Shown here piece by piece: positions 9,943 through 19,869 of a stretch of DNA of 53,590 bases. Under the pieces are notes generated by a model. That model did no database searches and was not told the DNA's origin. It saw nothing but the letters and a program-made list of their open reading frames with translations. The position numbers were made by a program, and so were the translations under genes. The DNA is taken from assembly GCA_021818285.1 (NCBI GenBank), contig JAKAEO010000004.1:1-53590 (forward strand), read 5' to 3'. This DNA comes from Myxococcales bacterium. GTDB taxonomy: Bacteria; Myxococcota; Myxococcia; Myxococcales; Anaeromyxobacteraceae. Numbering within the stretch: position 1 is the first letter of the stretch; each line of letters opens with the position of its first letter.

Positions 9943-11099
9943 GGGCTCCTCGGGCCGCCCGCCGGCGGCCGGACAGGGGCGGCGGCGGCGCCGCGGTCGC
10001 GCCCGGCGCGCGAGCCCCAGCGCCGCTCCACCAGCTGGGTGCAGACGTCGGTGATCTCGCTGGCCGCCTGCGGGCTCCCCAGCCGCCCCGCCGCCCGGGC
10101 CATGGCCTCGCGCCGCTCCGGGTCGGTGAGGATGGCGCGGATCTCCGCCGCCAGGACCTCGCCGGTGAGGTCGCGCTCCTCGATCATCACCGCCGCCCCC
10201 GCCTCCACCAGGCTCTCGGCGTTCTTCACCTGGTGGTTGTCGGCCGCGGCCGGGAAGGGGACGAGGATCGACGGCTTCCGGCAGACGGTGAGCTCGGCCA
10301 GGGTGGTGGCGCCGGCCCGGCACACCACCAGGTCGGCGGCGGCGTAGGCGGCGCTCATGTCGGTGATGAAGGCGCGGACGTCGGGCTCGAAGCCGACGGC
10401 GCGGGTGGCCCGCTCCACCGCCTCCCGGTCGCTGACGCCTGTCTGGTGGGTGATGCGCAGCCGGTCGCGGAGGTCGGCGAGGTGCGGGAGCGCCTCCACC
10501 ACCCGCATGTTGAGGGCGTGGGCCCCCTGGGAGCCGCCGAAGACCAGCAGCCGCGGCCGGTCGTGGGCCACCGAGGGGTGCATGTAGTTCTCGAGCAGCT
10601 GGCGGCGGATGGGGTTGCCGAGCTGGTGCACCTGGGCCCGCCCGAAGTACCGCCCGGCCTGCGGGAAGGCGGTGAAGGCCGCCTGGACGAAGCGCCCGAG
10701 CAGCCGGTTGGTGAGGCCGGGGAGGGCGTTCTGCTCCTGCAGCGCGGTGGGGACGCGCAGCAGCCAGGCCGCCAGCACCACCGGGCCCGAGGCGTAGCCC
10801 CCGACGCCCACCACCACGTCGGGCCGCCACTTCCGCAGGATGCGCAGCGACTGGAGGAAGGCGCGCGGGAGCACCAGCAGGCCGGTGAGCAGCGCCGCCA
10901 GCCCCTTGCCCTTCAGCCCCTGGACGCGGATGAGCTCGATGGGGAAGCCGGCCGCCGGCACCACCTCCGCCTCCAGCCCGCGGGCGGTGCCGGCGAAGAC
11001 CACGTCGTTCTGCGGGTGGCGCCCCACCACCTCCTCGGCCAGGGCGATGCCCGGGAAGACGTGGCCCCCGGTGCCGCCGCCGGCGACCAGCATCCTCAT
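9939..11099 (-). CDS. murG: UDP-GlcNAc:lipid I N-acetylglucosaminyltransferase MurG
   Basis: MurG is a membrane-associated GT-B glycosyltransferase that converts lipid I to lipid II at the inner leaflet. In the 386-residue product the N-terminal loop [18 protein letters not shown] is at about 7-24, the [17 protein letters not shown] stretch follows, and the hinge and second fold carry [12 protein letters not shown]. The C-terminal domain holds the UDP-binding [11 protein letters not shown] segment. The ATG at 11099 overlaps the ftsW stop; the Met two codons later is a weaker alternative. The C-terminal 25 residues are Ala/Pro/Gly-rich and probably disordered. Confidence 0.97.
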   Translation of the reverse strand: MRMLVAGGGTGGHVFPGIALAEEVVGRHPQNDVVFAGTARGLEAEVVPAAGFPIELIRVQGLKGKGLAALLTGLLVLPRAFLQSLRILRKWRPDVVVGVGGYASGPVVLAAWLLRVPTALQEQNALPGLTNRLLGRFVQAAFTAFPQAGRYFGRAQVHQLGNPIRRQLLENYMHPSVAHDRPRLLVFGGSQGAHALNMRVVEALPHLADLRDRLRITHQTGVSDREAVERATRAVGFEPDVRAFITDMSAAYAAADLVVCRAGATTLAELTVCRKPSILVPFPAAADNHQVKNAESLVEAGAAVMIEERDLTGEVLAAEIRAILTDPERREAMARAAGRLGSPQAASEITDVCTQLVERRWGSRAGRDRGAAAAPVRPPAGGPRSP

Positions 11100-12289
11100 C
11101 GGGCGCCCTCCGGCGCCAGGCCGCGGCCCACCCGCACCGCCTGGGTGCCGCGGGAGAGGAAGCCGCCGCGCCCGCCGGAGACGGCGAGCAGCAGGCCGGT
11201 GGCGCCGAGCAGGGTCATGAGCGAGCTGCCGCCGTAGGAGACGAAGGGCAGGGTCAGCCCCTTGGTGGGCAGCAGCACGAAGACCACCGCCAGGTTGATG
11301 AGCGCCTGGGCGCTCACCAGCACGGTGATGCCCACCGCCGCGTAGCAGCCGAAGGCGTCGGGCGCCCGCCAGGCGGCGCGCAGCCCGCGCCAGGCGATCA
11401 CCGCGTAGAGCAGCAGCAGCAGGCCGATCCCCAGGAGCCCGAGCTCCTCGGCCACCACCGCGCCGATGAAGTCGGTGTGGGCCGCCGGCAGGTAGAAGAG
11501 CTTCGCCTTCCCCTGCCCCAGCCCCTGGCCCAGCCAGCCGCCGTTGCCGATGCCCAGCAGCGACTCGACCATCTGCCAGCCCAGCCCCTCCCGGTGCTGG
11601 AACGGGTCGAGGAAGGCCTGGATGCGCTGCATGCGGTAGGGGGTGCCGGTGATCGCCTTCCAGGCGACCGGCAGCGCCAGCAGCCCGGCCGCCAGCAGGT
11701 AGCCGAGCTTGGCGCCGGCGGCGAAGAGCAGGGCGAAGAGCAGCAGCCCCAGCACCACGGCGGTGCCGAAGTCACGCTGCAGCAGGCAGAGGGCCATGAG
11801 CAGCGCGGTCACCAGCAGGTGGGGCAGGAAGCCGATGGAGAAGAGCTTCACCTTGTCCTGCTTGCGGGCCAGCGAGCGCGCCAGGTAGAGCACCAGCGCC
11901 ACCTTGGCCAGCTCGGCGGGCTGGAACCCGACCACCCCGAGGTTGATCCAGCGGCGCGCCCCGCCGGCCATGCGGCCGACGCCCGGCACCAGCACCAGCA
12001 CCATGGTGAGGAAGGTGAGGCCCAGGACCGGGTAGGCGAGCTTCTCGGCGCCCCGGGCGCCGAGCCGCAGCGCCAGCACCAGCAGCCCCATCCCGATGCC
12101 GGCCGCCACCAGCTGGCGCTTCAGGAAGTAGAACTGGTCGTGGAGCTCGGTGCCGGCCTTCACGGCGCTGGCCGAGTAGACCATCACCAGGCCGAGGGCG
12201 GTGAGGAGCAGGACGGCGAGGAGGAGCAGCGGGTCGAGCCCCCAGCCCGCCCGCGCCGGAGGGGCGCCGCTCGCCGCCGGGCGGGCCAT
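11096..12289 (-). CDS. ftsW: Lipid II polymerase FtsW (SEDS family)
   Basis: FtsW is the divisome SEDS glycosyltransferase that works with FtsI to make septal peptidoglycan. The 397-residue product has about ten membrane segments. It shows the SEDS features [20 protein letters not shown] and the C-terminal [19 protein letters not shown] 12289 lies one base into the murD stop (TGATG overlap) and starts [11 protein letters not shown]. The long frame reaching back to 12673 is murD sequence in another frame. Its position between murD and murG is standard. Confidence 0.96.
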   Translation of the reverse strand: MARPAASGAPPARAGWGLDPLLLLAVLLLTALGLVMVYSASAVKAGTELHDQFYFLKRQLVAAGIGMGLLVLALRLGARGAEKLAYPVLGLTFLTMVLVLVPGVGRMAGGARRWINLGVVGFQPAELAKVALVLYLARSLARKQDKVKLFSIGFLPHLLVTALLMALCLLQRDFGTAVVLGLLLFALLFAAGAKLGYLLAAGLLALPVAWKAITGTPYRMQRIQAFLDPFQHREGLGWQMVESLLGIGNGGWLGQGLGQGKAKLFYLPAAHTDFIGAVVAEELGLLGIGLLLLLYAVIAWRGLRAAWRAPDAFGCYAAVGITVLVSAQALINLAVVFVLLPTKGLTLPFVSYGGSSLMTLLGATGLLLAVSGGRGGFLSRGTQAVRVGRGLAPEGAR

Positions 12290-13671
12290 CAGCGCAGCTC
12301 CACGGCGAGACGCCGGAAGGCGTCGCCGCGCTCCTCGTAGCTGCGGAACTGGTCGTAGCTGGCGCAGGCCGGCGAGAGCAGCACCACGTCGCCGGGCGCC
12401 GCGGCCGCGGCCGCCTGGACCACCGCCGCCGCCAGGGTGCCGGCCCGCTCGGTGGGGACGAGGTCGGCGAGGTCGCGCTCCACCGCCGGGGCGTCCTCGC
12501 CCACCGTGAAGAGGGCCTTCACCCGCCCGGCGAAGAGGGGGCGCAGCGGCGTGTAGGGGGCCCCCTTGCCGCGCCCGCCCATGATCAGCAGCACGTGGGG
12601 ACGGCCGGCCGGGAAGGCGGCCAGCCCCACCTGCGTCGAGTCCACGTTGGTGGCCTTGGAGTCGTTCACCCACTCCACCCCGCCGTGCTCCCGCACCAGC
12701 TCCAGGCGGTGGGGGAGGCCGGGGAAGGTGTCGAGCCCGGCCTGGATCTCCGCCGCCGGCACCCCCAGGCGCCGGGCGCAGAGGACGGCGGCCATGGCGT
12801 TCTCGCGGTTGTGCCGCCCCCGCAGCGAACGCGCCGACACCCGGTAGCGCTCGGCGGCGCCCGAGGAGGAGGTGACCACGATCTCGCAGGGCCCGTCGCC
12901 GCCGGAGACGTCGCGGGCGGCGCGGGGCGCCGGCGGGCCGAAGCCGAAGCTCCAGGCCTCGCCCGGCGACGACGCGGCCATGGCGACGGTGCGCGGGTCG
13001 CGGGCGTTCGCCACCGCCAGGTCGCCCGGCCGCTGGTTCGCGAAGAGCCGGGCCTTGGCGGCGGCGTAGGCCTCCAGGTCCCGGTAGCGGTCCAGGTGGT
13101 CGGGGGTGACGTTGAGGCAGGCCGCCACGGTGGCGTGCAGATCCTCGATGCCCTCGAGCTGGAAGGAGGACAGCTCCAGCACCACCGCCTCGGCGGCGCG
13201 CCCGGAGAGCAGCAGCTCGGAGAGGGGCGTGCCCAGGTTCCCGCCCACGAAGGTCCGGCGGTGGCGCCGCAGCAGCGAGCCGGCGAGGGCGGTGGTGGTG
13301 CTCTTCCCGTTGGTGCCGGTGATCCCCACCAGCGGGAGCTCGGGGAGCAGCCGCCAGGCCAGCTCCACCTCGGCCACCACCGGCACCCCCTGCCGCCGGG
13401 CCTCGCCGATCTCCGGCAGCGCGAGCGGGACGCCCGGCGAGACCACCACCAGGTCGGCGCGGGTGAAGTCGGCGGCGTCGTGGCCGCCCAGCGCCAGCTC
13501 GACGCCGGCCTCCTCCAGCCCGGCGAGCGGGCCCAGCTCGGTCGCCACCCGCCGGTCGGTGGCCCGGACCCGGGCGCCGCGCGAGGCGGCCAGCCGGGCG
13601 GCGGCGACGCCGCTGCGCGCCAGGCCCACCACCAGGACGTTGCGGCCGCGGAGCTCGAGGGGGGTGGGCAC
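12289..13671 (-). CDS. murD: UDP-N-acetylmuramoyl-L-alanine--D-glutamate ligase MurD
   Basis: MurD adds D-Glu to UDP-MurNAc-L-Ala in the cytoplasm. The 460 residues begin with GTG and VPTPLELRGRNVLVVGLARS, the UDP-binding domain. The ATP loop GTNGKSTTTALAG and the EWVNDSKATNVDSTQVGL segment of the C-terminal substrate region are present. GTG 13671 lies five bases after the mraY stop, with GAGG inside the mraY 3' end as ribosome-binding site. The long upstream open frame to 15297 is out-of-frame mraY and murF. Confidence 0.95.
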   Translation of the reverse strand: MPTPLELRGRNVLVVGLARSGVAAARLAASRGARVRATDRRVATELGPLAGLEEAGVELALGGHDAADFTRADLVVVSPGVPLALPEIGEARRQGVPVVAEVELAWRLLPELPLVGITGTNGKSTTTALAGSLLRRHRRTFVGGNLGTPLSELLLSGRAAEAVVLELSSFQLEGIEDLHATVAACLNVTPDHLDRYRDLEAYAAAKARLFANQRPGDLAVANARDPRTVAMAASSPGEAWSFGFGPPAPRAARDVSGGDGPCEIVVTSSSGAAERYRVSARSLRGRHNRENAMAAVLCARRLGVPAAEIQAGLDTFPGLPHRLELVREHGGVEWVNDSKATNVDSTQVGLAAFPAGRPHVLLIMGGRGKGAPYTPLRPLFAGRVKALFTVGEDAPAVERDLADLVPTERAGTLAAAVVQAAAAAAPGDVVLLSPACASYDQFRSYEERGDAFRRLAVELR

Positions 13672-13676
13672 GGGCG

Positions 13677-14819
13677 CTACCTCAGCTTGAGCGAGGCCAG
13701 CGCCACCAGCGCCAGCATCACCGAGAGGATCCAGAAGCGGACGATGATCTTGGGCTCGGCCCAGCCCTTCAGCTCGAAGTGGTGGTGGATGGGGGCCATG
13801 CGGAAGACGCGCTTCCCGGTGGTCTTGAAGCTGGCGACCTGGACGATGACGCTCACCGTCTCCACCAGGAAGACGCCGTGGAGGATGGCGCTCGCCACCT
13901 CGTTCTTGGTCAGCACCGCCAGCGTGCCCAGGCCGCCGCCCAGGGCCAGCGAGCCGACGTCGCCCATGAAGACCGACGCCGGGTAGGTGTTGTACCAGAG
14001 GAAGGCGATGCCGGCCCCCACCAGCGCGGCGCAGTACACCCCCAGCTCGGCGGCGCCGGGGATCTGGGGGATGCGCAGGTAGCTGGCCAGGGAGAAGCCG
14101 GCGATGGTGGTCCCGGCCACGTAGGAGAGCACCAGGAAGGTGAAGCCGGAGACGATGGCCGGGCCGATGGCCAGGCCGTCGAGCCCGTCGGTGAGGTTCA
14201 CGGCGTGGCTGGTGCCCAGCACCACCAGCAGCATGAAGGGCAGGTAGAGCCAGCCCAGCGACGGCTCGAAGATGCGGGTGGAGACGAAGGGCAGCGAGAG
14301 GTGCAGGTCGAGGTAGCTGCCGACGAAGAGGAAGGGGAAGCGCGGCTCCATCCGGAAGGAGAGGTCGGTGAGGAGCAGGTAGTAGACCGCCAGCACCACC
14401 AGGAGCTGCCAGAGCAGCTTGCGGCGGCCGGGCAGCCCCTTGGAGTCGCGCTTCGAGATCTTGAGCCAGTCGTCCCAGAAGCCGATGGCGCCGAAGAGCA
14501 GGGTGACGAGCAGGACCGCCCACACCAGGCGGTTCGACAGGTCGGCGAAGAGCAGGGTGGCCACCGACAGGCTGAAGAGGACCAGCATCCCGCCCATCGA
14601 CGGGGTGCCCGCCTTCTTCTTGTGGTTCTCCGGGGTGTCCTCGCGGACGTTGGAGGAGCCGTACTGGGCCAGCCGCAGCCGCTCGATGAAGAGCGGCCCG
14701 AGGAGCAGCCCCAGCAGCAGGGCGGTGAAGCCGGCGGCGATGATGCGGAAGGAGGGGTAGCGCAGGACGTTGAACGGCCCGAAGCGCCCCGCCAGCGGGT
14801 AGAGGAGGTGGTAGAGCAT
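13677..14819 (-). CDS. mraY: Phospho-N-acetylmuramoyl-pentapeptide transferase MraY
   Basis: MraY is an inner-membrane enzyme transferring phospho-MurNAc-pentapeptide to undecaprenyl phosphate, giving lipid I. The 380-residue protein has about ten membrane helices. Family signatures are NLTDGLDGLAIG (catalytic aspartates), VFMGDVGSLALGG and the near-C-terminal MAPIHHHFELKGWAEPKI. The ATG at 14819 directly abuts the murF stop with no intervening base, so the two are surely translationally linked. Confidence 0.98.
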   Translation of the reverse strand: MLYHLLYPLAGRFGPFNVLRYPSFRIIAAGFTALLLGLLLGPLFIERLRLAQYGSSNVREDTPENHKKKAGTPSMGGMLVLFSLSVATLLFADLSNRLVWAVLLVTLLFGAIGFWDDWLKISKRDSKGLPGRRKLLWQLLVVLAVYYLLLTDLSFRMEPRFPFLFVGSYLDLHLSLPFVSTRIFEPSLGWLYLPFMLLVVLGTSHAVNLTDGLDGLAIGPAIVSGFTFLVLSYVAGTTIAGFSLASYLRIPQIPGAAELGVYCAALVGAGIAFLWYNTYPASVFMGDVGSLALGGGLGTLAVLTKNEVASAILHGVFLVETVSVIVQVASFKTTGKRVFRMAPIHHHFELKGWAEPKIIVRFWILSVMLALVALASLKLR

Positions 14820-16217
14820 CTAGGCGAGCGCCTCCACGAGCCGTTCCAGCTTCATCCCCCGGCTTCCCTTCACCAGCAGCACGTCGCCCGGGCCGAGCCG
14901 CGCCTTCACCCAGGCGGCCAGCGCCGCGACGTCCTCGCCCTGGTGCACGTCGGCGGCGGCCAGGCCGGCGGCCCGGGCCCCCTCGGCGGTGGCGGCCGAG
15001 CGCGGCCCGAAGGCGCCCAGCGCCCGCACCACCCCGGCGGCCTCCGCGCCCAGCGCCCGGTGGGCCTCGGCCTCGGCCGGCCCCAGCTCCAGCATGTCGC
15101 CCAGCACCGCCAGCGGCCGCCCGCCGCCGCGCGCCGCCAGCTCGCGCAGCGTCGCCAGGGCCGCCGACATCGAGGCGGGGTTGGCGTTGTAGCAGTCGTC
15201 CACCAGGGTGGCGCCGCCGGGGAGCGCGGCGATCCGCAGCCGGCGCCCGACCGGACGCGCCTCCTCCAGCCCGCGCACGATCTCCCGGTCGTCGCAACCC
15301 AGCGCCACCGCGGCGGCGGCGGCGGCGGCGGCGTTGGCCCGGTTGTGCAGCCCGACCAGGCCGAGCCGGACCGTCAGCTCCCGCTGGCCGACGCCCAGCA
15401 GGAACCGCAGCCCGCCGGGGCCGTGCTCCAGCACCTCCAGCGCCACCACGTCGCCGCGGCGCCCCCGGCCCACCGCGAAGGTGATGAGCCGCCGCCCCGA
15501 GGCCTGGGCGCGCCGGAGCATCCGGGGGTCGTCGGCGTTGGCCACGGCGATCCCCCCGGACGGCAGCGCCTGGTACAGCTCCGCCTTGGCGTCGGCCACC
15601 GCCTCGACGGTGCCGAAGTGGGCCAGGTGGGCCGGGCCGGCGTTGGTGACCAGGCCGATCTGCGGCTCGGCGACGGCGGCGAGCCGGGCGATCTCCCCGG
15701 CGTGGTTCATGCCCATCTCCACCACCCCGGCCCAGTGGCCGGCCTCGAGCCCGAGGAGGGTGCGCGGCACCCCCACCTCGTTGTTCAGGTTGCCCGCGGT
15801 GACCAGCGCCGGGCCGCGGGCGCGCAGGATGGCGCCGAGCATCTCCCGGGTGGTGGTCTTGCCGTTGGAGCCGGTCACGCCGACCAGCGGGACGTGGAAG
15901 CGGGTGCGGTGCAGGTGGGCCAGGGCGCCGAGCGCCGCCAGCGTGTCCGCGACCGCGAGCAGCGGGAGGGGCGGGGCGCCGGCGGCCGCCCCGGCCCAGG
16001 CGGCGGAGACCACGGCGCAGCGGGCCCCGGCGGCGGCGGCGGCGCCGACGAAGTCGTGGGCGTCGAAGCGCTCGCCCCGCAGGGCCACGAAGGCGCAGCC
16101 GGCGGGGAGGTCGCGGGTGTCGGTGGCGACGCCGGCCACCCCGGCGGGCGGCGGGCCGATCCAGCGCCCGCCGGTGGCGCGGGCCAGCTCCTCGGCGGTG
16201 AAGCGGGGCGGGGTCAT
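14820..16217 (-). CDS. murF: UDP-MurNAc-tripeptide--D-alanyl-D-alanine ligase MurF
   Basis: MurF adds the D-Ala-D-Ala dipeptide made by Ddl, completing the pentapeptide precursor. The 465 residues include the ATP loop VTGSNGKTTTREMLGA, the EMGMNHAGEIARLAAV stretch and DDCYNANPASMSAAL, all typical of MurF. The ATG at 16217 overlaps the murE stop (ATGA). A run of eight alanines in the middle domain is encoded by a short CGG repeat on the plus strand (15311-15331). Confidence 0.97.
   Translation of the reverse strand: MTPPRFTAEELARATGGRWIGPPPAGVAGVATDTRDLPAGCAFVALRGERFDAHDFVGAAAAAGARCAVVSAAWAGAAAGAPPLPLLAVADTLAALGALAHLHRTRFHVPLVGVTGSNGKTTTREMLGAILRARGPALVTAGNLNNEVGVPRTLLGLEAGHWAGVVEMGMNHAGEIARLAAVAEPQIGLVTNAGPAHLAHFGTVEAVADAKAELYQALPSGGIAVANADDPRMLRRAQASGRRLITFAVGRGRRGDVVALEVLEHGPGGLRFLLGVGQRELTVRLGLVGLHNRANAAAAAAAAVALGCDDREIVRGLEEARPVGRRLRIAALPGGATLVDDCYNANPASMSAALATLRELAARGGGRPLAVLGDMLELGPAEAEAHRALGAEAAGVVRALGAFGPRSAATAEGARAAGLAAADVHQGEDVAALAAWVKARLGPGDVLLVKGSRGMKLERLVEALA
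15311..15331. repeat. (CGG)7 trinucleotide repeat inside murF
   Basis: Seven perfect CGG units on the plus strand encode part of a poly-alanine run in the central domain of MurF. The repeat keeps the frame, so slippage by whole units would only change the number of alanines. Confidence 0.7.
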
Positions 16218-17710
16218 GGGATGCCGAGCGCCCGGCGGGCCTCCTCGCGGTCGTCGAAGTGGCGCCGCTCCGCGCCGACGATCTGGGAGTCCTCGTGCCC
16301 CTTGCCGGCGATGAGCACCGCGTCGCCGGGGCGGGCGGCCGAGAGGGCGAGGGCGATGGCCGCGCGCCGGTCCGGCTCGACCGCGTAGCCGCTCCCCCCG
16401 GCGCGGGCCTCGGCGGTGGAGAGGCGCCGCGCGCCGGCCCGCTCCAGCCCGGGCAGCACCGCCGCGATGATGGCGGCCGGATCCTCGGTGCGGGGGTTGT
16501 CGCTGGTCACCACCGCCAGGTCGGCGGCCGCGGCGGCCTCGCCCATGAGCGGCCGCTTGCCGCGGTCCCGGTCGCCGCCGCAGCCGAAGACCAGGAGCAG
16601 CCGCCGCGGCGAGAGGGCGCGGAGCGCGGCCAGCACCCGGCGCAGGGCGTCGTCGGTGTGGGCGTAGTCCACGAAGGCGGTGACCCCGCCGGCCTCCAGG
16701 CGCTCCAGCCGTCCCGGGGCGCCCCGGCTCGCCGAGAGGGCCCGCTCCACCGCCCCGGGCGCGGCGCCCAGGGCCAGGGCCAGCCCGGCGGCGCAGAGCA
16801 GGTTCTCCACGTTGTGGGCCCCCACCAGCGGCGACCGCACCGCGACCGGACCGGCCGGGGTGCGGAGCACCGCGGCGATGCCGGAGAGCCCGATCCGCGG
16901 CTCCTCGGCGCGCAGCTCCCGGCCGTCCCGCACCCCGTAGCGCCAGGAGGTGACCCGCCCCTCGCGCTCCAGCTCCCCGGCGAGCCGGGCGCCGAACGGG
17001 TCGTCGCCGTTGACCACCGCCACCCCTCCCGCCACCAGGCCCTCCTGGAAGAGGCTCCGCTTGGCGAGGAAGTAGCTCTCCAGATCTCCGTGGTAGTCGA
17101 GGTGGTCGCGGGTGAGGTTGGTGAAGGCGGCCGCCCGGAAGGGCAGGCCGGCCACCCGCTGCTGCGCCAGCGCGTGGGAGGAGACCTCCAGCACGGCCGC
17201 CCGGGCGCCGGCCCGCACCATCTCGGCCAGGGTCGCCTGGAGGACCACCGGGTCGGGGGTGGTGTGGGGCGCGGGCCGCTCGGCGCCGGGCCAGCGGTAG
17301 AGCACGGTGCCGAGGAGGCCGGTCGGGACGCCGGCCTCCCGCAGGCAGGCCTCCACCAGCCAGGCCACGGTGGTCTTGCCGTTGGTGCCGGTGATCCCGG
17401 CCAGCCGCAGCGCCTCGCCGGGCCGCCCGTGGAAGCGGGCGGCGGCGAGCGACAGCGCCCGCGCGGCGCTGTCGACGAGCACCAGCCGGGCCGGCGCGCA
17501 GGGGACCTCCCGCTCCGCCACCACCGCCACCGCGCCGGCGCGGGCGGCGCCCGCGGCGTGGTCGTGGCCGTCCACGCGGGTGCCGCGCACCGCGAAGAAG
17601 ATCGCCCCGTCCTTCACCTGTCGTGAATCAGCCGTCACCAGCGAGACCTCGGGATCGCCGCCCGGCCCGCCTTGCGCGACAGCCGCCTCGATGACCTCGG
17701 AGAGCCGCAT
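16214..17710 (-). CDS. murE: UDP-MurNAc-L-Ala-D-Glu--meso-diaminopimelate ligase MurE
   Basis: MurE adds the third stem-peptide residue. The 498-residue protein has the N-terminal UDP-binding domain (MRLSEVIEAAV; VTADSRQVKDGAIFFAVRG), the ATP loop GITGTNGKTTVAWLVEA and the motif SDNPRTEDP. DNPR is the residue set that selects meso-diaminopimelate rather than lysine, so the wall is of Gram-negative type. ATG 17710 is chosen because it matches the family N-terminus; the open frame continuing to 19690 is antisense to ftsI. Unlike its neighbours it is preceded by a 179-bp gap without a clear ribosome-binding site. Confidence 0.96.
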   Translation of the reverse strand: MRLSEVIEAAVAQGGPGGDPEVSLVTADSRQVKDGAIFFAVRGTRVDGHDHAAGAARAGAVAVVAEREVPCAPARLVLVDSAARALSLAAARFHGRPGEALRLAGITGTNGKTTVAWLVEACLREAGVPTGLLGTVLYRWPGAERPAPHTTPDPVVLQATLAEMVRAGARAAVLEVSSHALAQQRVAGLPFRAAAFTNLTRDHLDYHGDLESYFLAKRSLFQEGLVAGGVAVVNGDDPFGARLAGELEREGRVTSWRYGVRDGRELRAEEPRIGLSGIAAVLRTPAGPVAVRSPLVGAHNVENLLCAAGLALALGAAPGAVERALSASRGAPGRLERLEAGGVTAFVDYAHTDDALRRVLAALRALSPRRLLLVFGCGGDRDRGKRPLMGEAAAAADLAVVTSDNPRTEDPAAIIAAVLPGLERAGARRLSTAEARAGGSGYAVEPDRRAAIALALSAARPGDAVLIAGKGHEDSQIVGAERRHFDDREEARRALGIP

Positions 17711-17733
17711 CGATATCGCCGGACAGGATACCC

Positions 17734-17750
17734 ATGCAAGCGGTCTTCCG
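17734..17750 (-). promoter_or_regulatory. Possible sigma-54-type element upstream of murE
   Basis: On the minus strand GG (17749-17748) and GC (17737-17736) are separated by 10 bp, and the -12 half reads TTGCAT. The -24 half (CGGAAG) is only partly like TGGCAC. If real, transcription would begin about 14 bp before the murE ATG. The rest of the murE-ftsI gap (17711-17889) is GC-rich with no other clear signal. Confidence 0.25.
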
Positions 17751-17889
17751 CCCCTTTTTGTCCCGGCGGACGGCCACTTGGCGGGAGGCGTGGCGCCCCG
17801 GCCACGTCCGGCGTGTGGGGCCGGCCGCAGGGCCCGCGAGCCGGTCCCCGCGCCGGCGACGGGCCGCCGGCCGGCGGGCGCGCAGCCGC

Positions 17890-19866
17890 TCAGCCCCGCG
17901 GGCGGAGCAGGAGCCGCACCCGGGTCCCCGGCTCGACCACCGTGCCCGGGGCCGGGGACTGGTTGGCCACCAGGCCGGTCCCGGCCGTCTCCCCGAGCAG
18001 CTCGGCCGCCTCGAGCACCTTGAGGGCCGAGCGCGCCGGGAGCCCCTCCAGCACCGGGACGGCCACCCCGCCGGCGCCCGGGCGGGCGGTGCGCAGCGCC
18101 TCCTCCACGGTGGGGCGCGGCGGCTCGGGGGCCGCGGCCACCCGCTCGACCGGGCCCGGCGCCGCCGGCCCGGAGGGCGGCACGCCCAGCTCCCGCATCG
18201 CCTGCTCGGCGACCTCCTTGAAGACCGGGGCGGCCACCTCGCCGCCGTAGATCTCGCCCCTGGGCTCGTCCACGAAGACCCCGATGACCACCCGGGGATT
18301 CCCCGCCGGGGCGAAGCCCACGAAGGAGCTGAAGCGCTTGTCGGCCGAGTAGCTCCCCGAGACCGGGTCGGCCTTCTGCGCGGTGCCGGTCTTGCCGGCG
18401 GCGCGCCAGCCGTCGAGCCGGGCCCGCTTGCCGGTGCCGTCGGGGTCGGTGAGGGTGCCCTCCATCCAGCGGGCCACCTGGGCGGCCGCCGCCGGGCTGG
18501 CGGCGCGGCGCACCACCTCCGGCGCGGCCTCGTGGAGGACGCCGCGGACCGGGTCCACCACCCGCCGCACCAGCTGGGGCCGGAGCAGCGTCCCGCCGTT
18601 GGCGATGGCGGCGGCGGCGGTGGTGATCTGCAGGGGGCTGGCGGTGACGCCCTGGCCGAAGCTCATGGTTGCCAGCGAGATGTCGGCCCGCGGGAAGGGG
18701 ACCTGGCCGCGCGGCTCGGACGGCAGCCCGGTCCCGGTCCGCTCGCCGAAGCCGAAGGCCCGCAGCGTCCGCTGCAGCCGCTCCCGGCCCAGCCGCTGCC
18801 CGATCTTGGCGGCGCAGATGTTGCTCGAGGCGGCGATCACCTTCCCCGGGCCGACCCAGCCGATGGGGTGGGAGTCGTGGATGACGTGGGTGCCCAGCCG
18901 CCAGCTGCCGTTCTCGCAGAAGAGGGGCTCGCCGGGCCTGAGGACCCCGGCGTCCAGGGCGCCGGCGAAGGTGAACATCTTGAAGGTCGAGCCGGGCTCG
19001 TAGGTGTCGAGCACCGCCCGGTCGCGCATGGCGTCGCCGCGCCGCGGGCTGTTGGGGTTGAAGACCGGGGCGTTGGCCAGCGCCAGCACCTCGCCGGTGC
19101 GCGGGTCCAGGGCCACCAGCATCCCGGCGGCGGCCCGGGACTGGGCCACCGCCCGCCCCAGGGCCCGCTCGGCGACCCGCTGCAGCCCCTGGTCGATGGT
19201 CAGCTCGACCCGGGCCCCCTCCGGCGGCCGCTCGGGCGCGTCGCGGAGCAGCATCACCCCGCGGGCGTCGCGCAGCGACGGGACCCGCAGCGCCTCGCCG
19301 GAGAGGGCGTCCTCGTAGAGCCGCTCCACCCCCTCCAGCCCGTCGTCGTCGTCGCCGACGAAGCCCACCAGCTGCGCCGCCAGCTCCCGCCGCGGGTAGT
19401 AGCGCCGCGACTCCTTGGCGTAGCCGATCCCGGGGAGCTTCAGGGCGTGGACCGCCGTCGACTCGTCGGGGGAGAGCCGCCGCTTCACCCAGGCGAACCG
19501 GCCGCCCCGGGCCAGCTTGCGCTCCAGCCCCCGCGCCTCGATCGACAGGGCCCGCGCCAGGCGGGCCACCGCGGCGCGCCGACCCCGCTCCGGGAACTCC
19601 CGGGGGTCGACGAAGACCGAGTCGGCCTCGACGTCCTGCGCCAGCACCACGCCGTTGCGATCGGTGATGGCGCCGCGGCGCGGCTTCCACTCGACCTCGC
19701 GCAGGTACTGGTCGCGCGCCATCGCGCCCAGCTTCTCCGACTGCATCACCTGGAGGTGGACGGCGCGCGCCCCCACCGCCAAGAAGGCGCCGGCCAGCAG
19801 CAGGGCGACCACGCCGATGCGGACGGCGATCCAGCGCGCGGCCCTGGCCTCGCCCCCGGGCCGCAC
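17890..19866 (-). CDS. ftsI: Septal peptidoglycan transpeptidase FtsI/PBP3 with a PASTA domain
   Basis: FtsI is a class B penicillin-binding protein cross-linking septal peptidoglycan with FtsW. The 658 residues show a short cytoplasmic part and one membrane helix (about 16-36), then the PBP dimerisation domain and the transpeptidase domain. The three active-site motifs are STFK (in EPGSTFKMFTFAGALD), SSN (in IAASSNICAAKIG) and KTG (AAGKTGTAQK). The final 60 residues form one PASTA-like domain, with PVLEGLPARSALKVLEAAEL followed by PAPGTVVEPGTRVRLLL. The GTG at 19866 follows the ftsL stop by 3 nt. Confidence 0.96.
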   Translation of the reverse strand: MRPGGEARAARWIAVRIGVVALLLAGAFLAVGARAVHLQVMQSEKLGAMARDQYLREVEWKPRRGAITDRNGVVLAQDVEADSVFVDPREFPERGRRAAVARLARALSIEARGLERKLARGGRFAWVKRRLSPDESTAVHALKLPGIGYAKESRRYYPRRELAAQLVGFVGDDDDGLEGVERLYEDALSGEALRVPSLRDARGVMLLRDAPERPPEGARVELTIDQGLQRVAERALGRAVAQSRAAAGMLVALDPRTGEVLALANAPVFNPNSPRRGDAMRDRAVLDTYEPGSTFKMFTFAGALDAGVLRPGEPLFCENGSWRLGTHVIHDSHPIGWVGPGKVIAASSNICAAKIGQRLGRERLQRTLRAFGFGERTGTGLPSEPRGQVPFPRADISLATMSFGQGVTASPLQITTAAAAIANGGTLLRPQLVRRVVDPVRGVLHEAAPEVVRRAASPAAAAQVARWMEGTLTDPDGTGKRARLDGWRAAGKTGTAQKADPVSGSYSADKRFSSFVGFAPAGNPRVVIGVFVDEPRGEIYGGEVAAPVFKEVAEQAMRELGVPPSGPAAPGPVERVAAAPEPPRPTVEEALRTARPGAGGVAVPVLEGLPARSALKVLEAAELLGETAGTGLVANQSPAPGTVVEPGTRVRLLLRPRG

Positions 19867-19869
19867 CGC

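Noticed and set aside
12289-15297. 1002-codon minus-strand frame suggesting a longer MurD fusion
   Set aside because: Only the last 460 codons are MurD. The upstream part is mraY and murF read in the wrong frame.
15311-15331. Possible CRISPR or tandem-repeat array
   Set aside because: It is a simple CGG run coding alanines in MurF, with no spacers.
13779-16388. 869-codon plus-strand frame across mraY, murF and murE
   Set aside because: Antisense to three certain genes; its product is a monotone His/Gly/Gln/Ala-rich sequence.
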